Assembly (NCBI GenBank): GCA_023383035.1
Contig: JAHDYE010000005.1
Span: forward strand, 8,616 to 41,698
Source: Burkholderiaceae bacterium
Lineage (GTDB): Bacteria > Pseudomonadota > Gammaproteobacteria > Burkholderiales > Burkholderiaceae_E
Direction: 5' to 3'
Length of the DNA stretch: 33,083 nt
This document shows positions 31,748-33,083 of the stretch, one piece after another; the first letter of the stretch is position 1, and each line of letters opens with the position of its first letter. The notes beneath the pieces were generated by a model, which searched no databases, was not told the DNA's origin, and worked only from the letters and a program-made list of their open reading frames with translations. Position numbers and translations under genes: made by a program.

Positions 31748-31880
31748 GGTTACCTCCGGTTTTTCAGAGGTTTATAGCACGTAATCCCTGCCGCCACGGC
31801 GCTCGCAGGCGGCCGTGCGGCCATGCGTGGGCGTTTTTCCGACAGGTGGTCGCGGGCCGCGGCGGCGCGTCGCGCCGACG

Positions 31881-32951
31881 TCATTCGTCGTCGCTTTCGA
31901 CGAGGCGCCGCGCCCGTACCGCCTCGGCCAGCGTGTCGAGCGCCGCCACCGTATCTTCCCAGCCGATGCAGCCGTCGGTGATGCTCTGCCCGTAGGCCAG
32001 CGGCTTGCCGCGCACCAGGTCCTGCCGCCCGGCCTGCAGGTGGCTCTCGATCATCACGCCGAAGACGCGGGCATCGCCGGCGGCGACCTGGGCGGCGACC
32101 GCGCCGACGACCGGGATCTGGTTCTCGGGCTTCTTCTGGCTGTTGCCGTGGCTGGCGTCGATCATCAGGCGACATGCCAGCGCCGCTTCGGCCGCCTCGT
32201 GGCAGGCCGCCTCCACGCTCGCCGCGTCGAAGTTCGGCTTGCGCCCGCCGCGCAGGATCACGTGGCAGTCCTCGTTGCCGTTGGTCGAGACGATCGCCGA
32301 GTGGCCGCCCTTGGTGACCGACAGGAAATGATGCGGCTGCGATGCCGCCTTGATCGCGTCCAGCGCGATCCTCAGGTTGCCATCGGTGCCGTTCTTGAAG
32401 CCCACCGGGCACGACAGCCCCGACGCCAGCTCGCGGTGCACCTGCGACTCGGTGGTGCGCGCGCCGATCGCCCCCCACGCGATCAGGTCGGCGATGTACT
32501 GCGGCGTGATCATGTCGAGGAACTCGGTGCCGGCCGGCAGCCCGAGCTCGTTGACATGGAGCAGCAGCTCGCGCGCCGCGCGCAGGCCCTTGTTGATGTT
32601 GAAGCTGTCGTCCAGGTCGGGGTCGTTGATCAGTCCTTTCCAGCCGACCGTGGTGCGCGGCTTCTCGAAGTACACGCGCATCACGATCTCGAGATCGCCG
32701 GCCAGGCGTTCGCGCTGCTCGCGCAGCCTGCCGGCGTAGTCGCGCGCGGCCCGGGTGTCGTGGATCGAGCAGGGCCCGACGACGACCAGCAGCCGGTCGT
32801 CCATCGCGTGCAGCAGGCGATGGATCGCCTGCCGCGCCTGGTAGGTGGTGGCCGCGGCACGCTCGCTGGTCGGGAACTCGCGCAGCAGGTGCGAGGGCGG
32901 GGCGAGCTCCTTGATTTCGCGGATGCGCAGGTCGTCGGTGGTGTACGTCAT
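31881..32951 (-). CDS. aroG: 3-deoxy-7-phosphoheptulonate (DAHP) synthase, AroG type
   Basis: A 356-residue type I DAHP synthase joining phosphoenolpyruvate and erythrose 4-phosphate, the first step of the shikimate pathway. Numbering coincides with E. coli AroG: metal ligands C61 ('GPCSIHD'), H268 ('DASHGNSQKK'), E302 and D326 ('SITDGCIG'). The residues where feedback-resistant AroG mutations fall are also present: D146 and P150 in 'FLDMITPQY', and S180. This suggests a Phe-inhibited isozyme. Upstream, within 30-130 nt, are a terminator hairpin and a Phe/Tyr-rich leader peptide, so transcription is probably controlled by attenuation. The ATG is at 32951. Confidence 0.95.
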   Translation of the reverse strand: MTYTTDDLRIREIKELAPPSHLLREFPTSERAAATTYQARQAIHRLLHAMDDRLLVVVGPCSIHDTRAARDYAGRLREQRERLAGDLEIVMRVYFEKPRTTVGWKGLINDPDLDDSFNINKGLRAARELLLHVNELGLPAGTEFLDMITPQYIADLIAWGAIGARTTESQVHRELASGLSCPVGFKNGTDGNLRIALDAIKAASQPHHFLSVTKGGHSAIVSTNGNEDCHVILRGGRKPNFDAASVEAACHEAAEAALACRLMIDASHGNSQKKPENQIPVVGAVAAQVAAGDARVFGVMIESHLQAGRQDLVRGKPLAYGQSITDGCIGWEDTVAALDTLAEAVRARRLVESDDE

Positions 32952-32970
32952 GATGGCTCGGGCGGTACGG

Positions 32971-33000
32971 AAAAAAAAACCGCCGGACGGGGCCGGCGGT
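32971..33000 (-). terminator. Attenuator terminator in the aroG leader
   Basis: On the minus strand, ACCGCCGG - loop CCCCGT - CCGGCGGT forms a perfect 8-bp stem (33000 to 32979), followed by nine U (32979 to 32971). It lies 20 nt before the aroG start codon and 23 nt after the leader-peptide stop, the classical position of an attenuator. Confidence 0.85.
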
Positions 33001-33023
33001 CTGATCGGATTCGGTTCGGTGCT

Positions 33024-33083
33024 TCAGGTCTGCGAACGCGCTCCCGACTCGTCCCGCCGGCGGCAGGAAAAGCCGAAAAAGTA
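33024..33083 (-). CDS. aroG leader peptide, 3' part (start lies outside the window)
   Basis: The reading frame entering from the right edge is YFFGFSCRRRDESGARSQT then TGA (33026-33024). The codons TAC TTT TTC GGC TTT give one Tyr and three Phe within five codons, as in pheA-type leader peptides. Its stop is followed by the terminator hairpin. Ribosome stalling at these codons under Phe/Tyr shortage would favour the antiterminator. The start codon and ribosome-binding site are beyond position 33083, so the peptide is partial here. Confidence 0.7.
   Translation of the reverse strand, partial: YFFGFSCRRRDESGARSQT
33053..33065 (-). promoter_or_regulatory. Candidate antiterminator strand within the leader peptide
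   Basis: On the minus strand TGCCGCCGGCGGG contains CCGGCGG, complementary to the CCGCCGG arm of the terminator (32980-32986 / 32993-32999 region). Pairing would break the terminator stem. It overlaps the CRRR codons just after the Phe/Tyr run, where a stalled ribosome would leave it only partly exposed, so the exact pairing needs the full leader. Confidence 0.5.

Noticed and set aside
31800-31850. GGCCG-rich stem between aroG and the CNB-domain gene as a terminator.
   Set aside because: On the minus strand no U-run follows the stem, so an intrinsic terminator is not supported.
1-33083. CRISPR arrays, tRNA/rRNA genes, insertion sequences, phage or integrase genes.
   Set aside because: No regularly spaced repeats, RNA gene signatures, transposase motifs or terminal inverted repeats were found on reading.

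Overview
The window is GC-rich bacterial chromosome with dense, mostly short-spaced genes. Periplasmic Bug/TctC-type receptors, an acyl-CoA carboxylase-like set, GntR-FCD and AraC regulators, a UbiD decarboxylase and a Rieske oxygenase point to a metabolically versatile Pseudomonadota, most likely a beta- or gammaproteobacterium. That assignment is inference from gene content. No rRNA, tRNA, CRISPR array, insertion sequence or phage gene was seen.

Layout. (1) 24-3047: a PhoP/PhoQ-like two-component system with two divergent PepSY-domain proteins; the space between them carries direct-repeat boxes placed like PhoP boxes. (2) 3048-5316: a small accessory patch with a Doc toxin and its antitoxin, a frameshifted SDR remnant, a CBS-domain protein, and a Phd/VapC-like pair with a perfect palindromic operator. 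(3) 5454-6827: a TetR repressor facing a membrane protein across twin operators. (4) 6873-8246: a GlcD/D-lactate-dehydrogenase-like flavoprotein that lacks a conserved C-terminal motif. (5) 8319-13623: divergent operons for a carboxyltransferase plus Bug receptor and for a 72-residue biotin carrier plus acyl-CoA ligase. A GntR-FCD regulator follows, and its own promoter carries nearly the same palindrome as the divergent promoter. (6) 13710-15360: a DUF364 protein and a PduO-type cobalamin adenosyltransferase.

(7) 15827-29282 is the centrepiece, one 13.4-kb rightward operon. It opens with a membrane-anchored molybdo/tungsto-enzyme (four-cluster ferredoxin subunit, NrfD anchor, its own MoaD-like carrier, catalytic subunit without a Tat signal). 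Then come a Bug receptor, a ThDP-dependent enzyme, an aldehyde dehydrogenase, a benzoate-type Rieske oxygenase (alpha and beta), a D-2-hydroxyacid dehydrogenase, a Rieske ferredoxin and a UbiD decarboxylase. Many starts overlap the preceding stop. The genes can be read as a route 2-hydroxyacid -> 2-oxoacid -> aldehyde -> acid -> ring oxidation/decarboxylation of an unknown, probably aromatic, substrate. The last position holds a broken FMN-dependent mandelate/lactate dehydrogenase with a frameshift and an internal deletion. A convergent AraC regulator overlaps its end.

(8) 31154-33083: a cyclic-nucleotide-binding-domain protein and an AroG-type DAHP synthase. Directly upstream of aroG, at the window edge, are the 3' end of a Phe/Tyr-rich leader peptide and a terminator hairpin with a U-run, which together form a classical attenuator.
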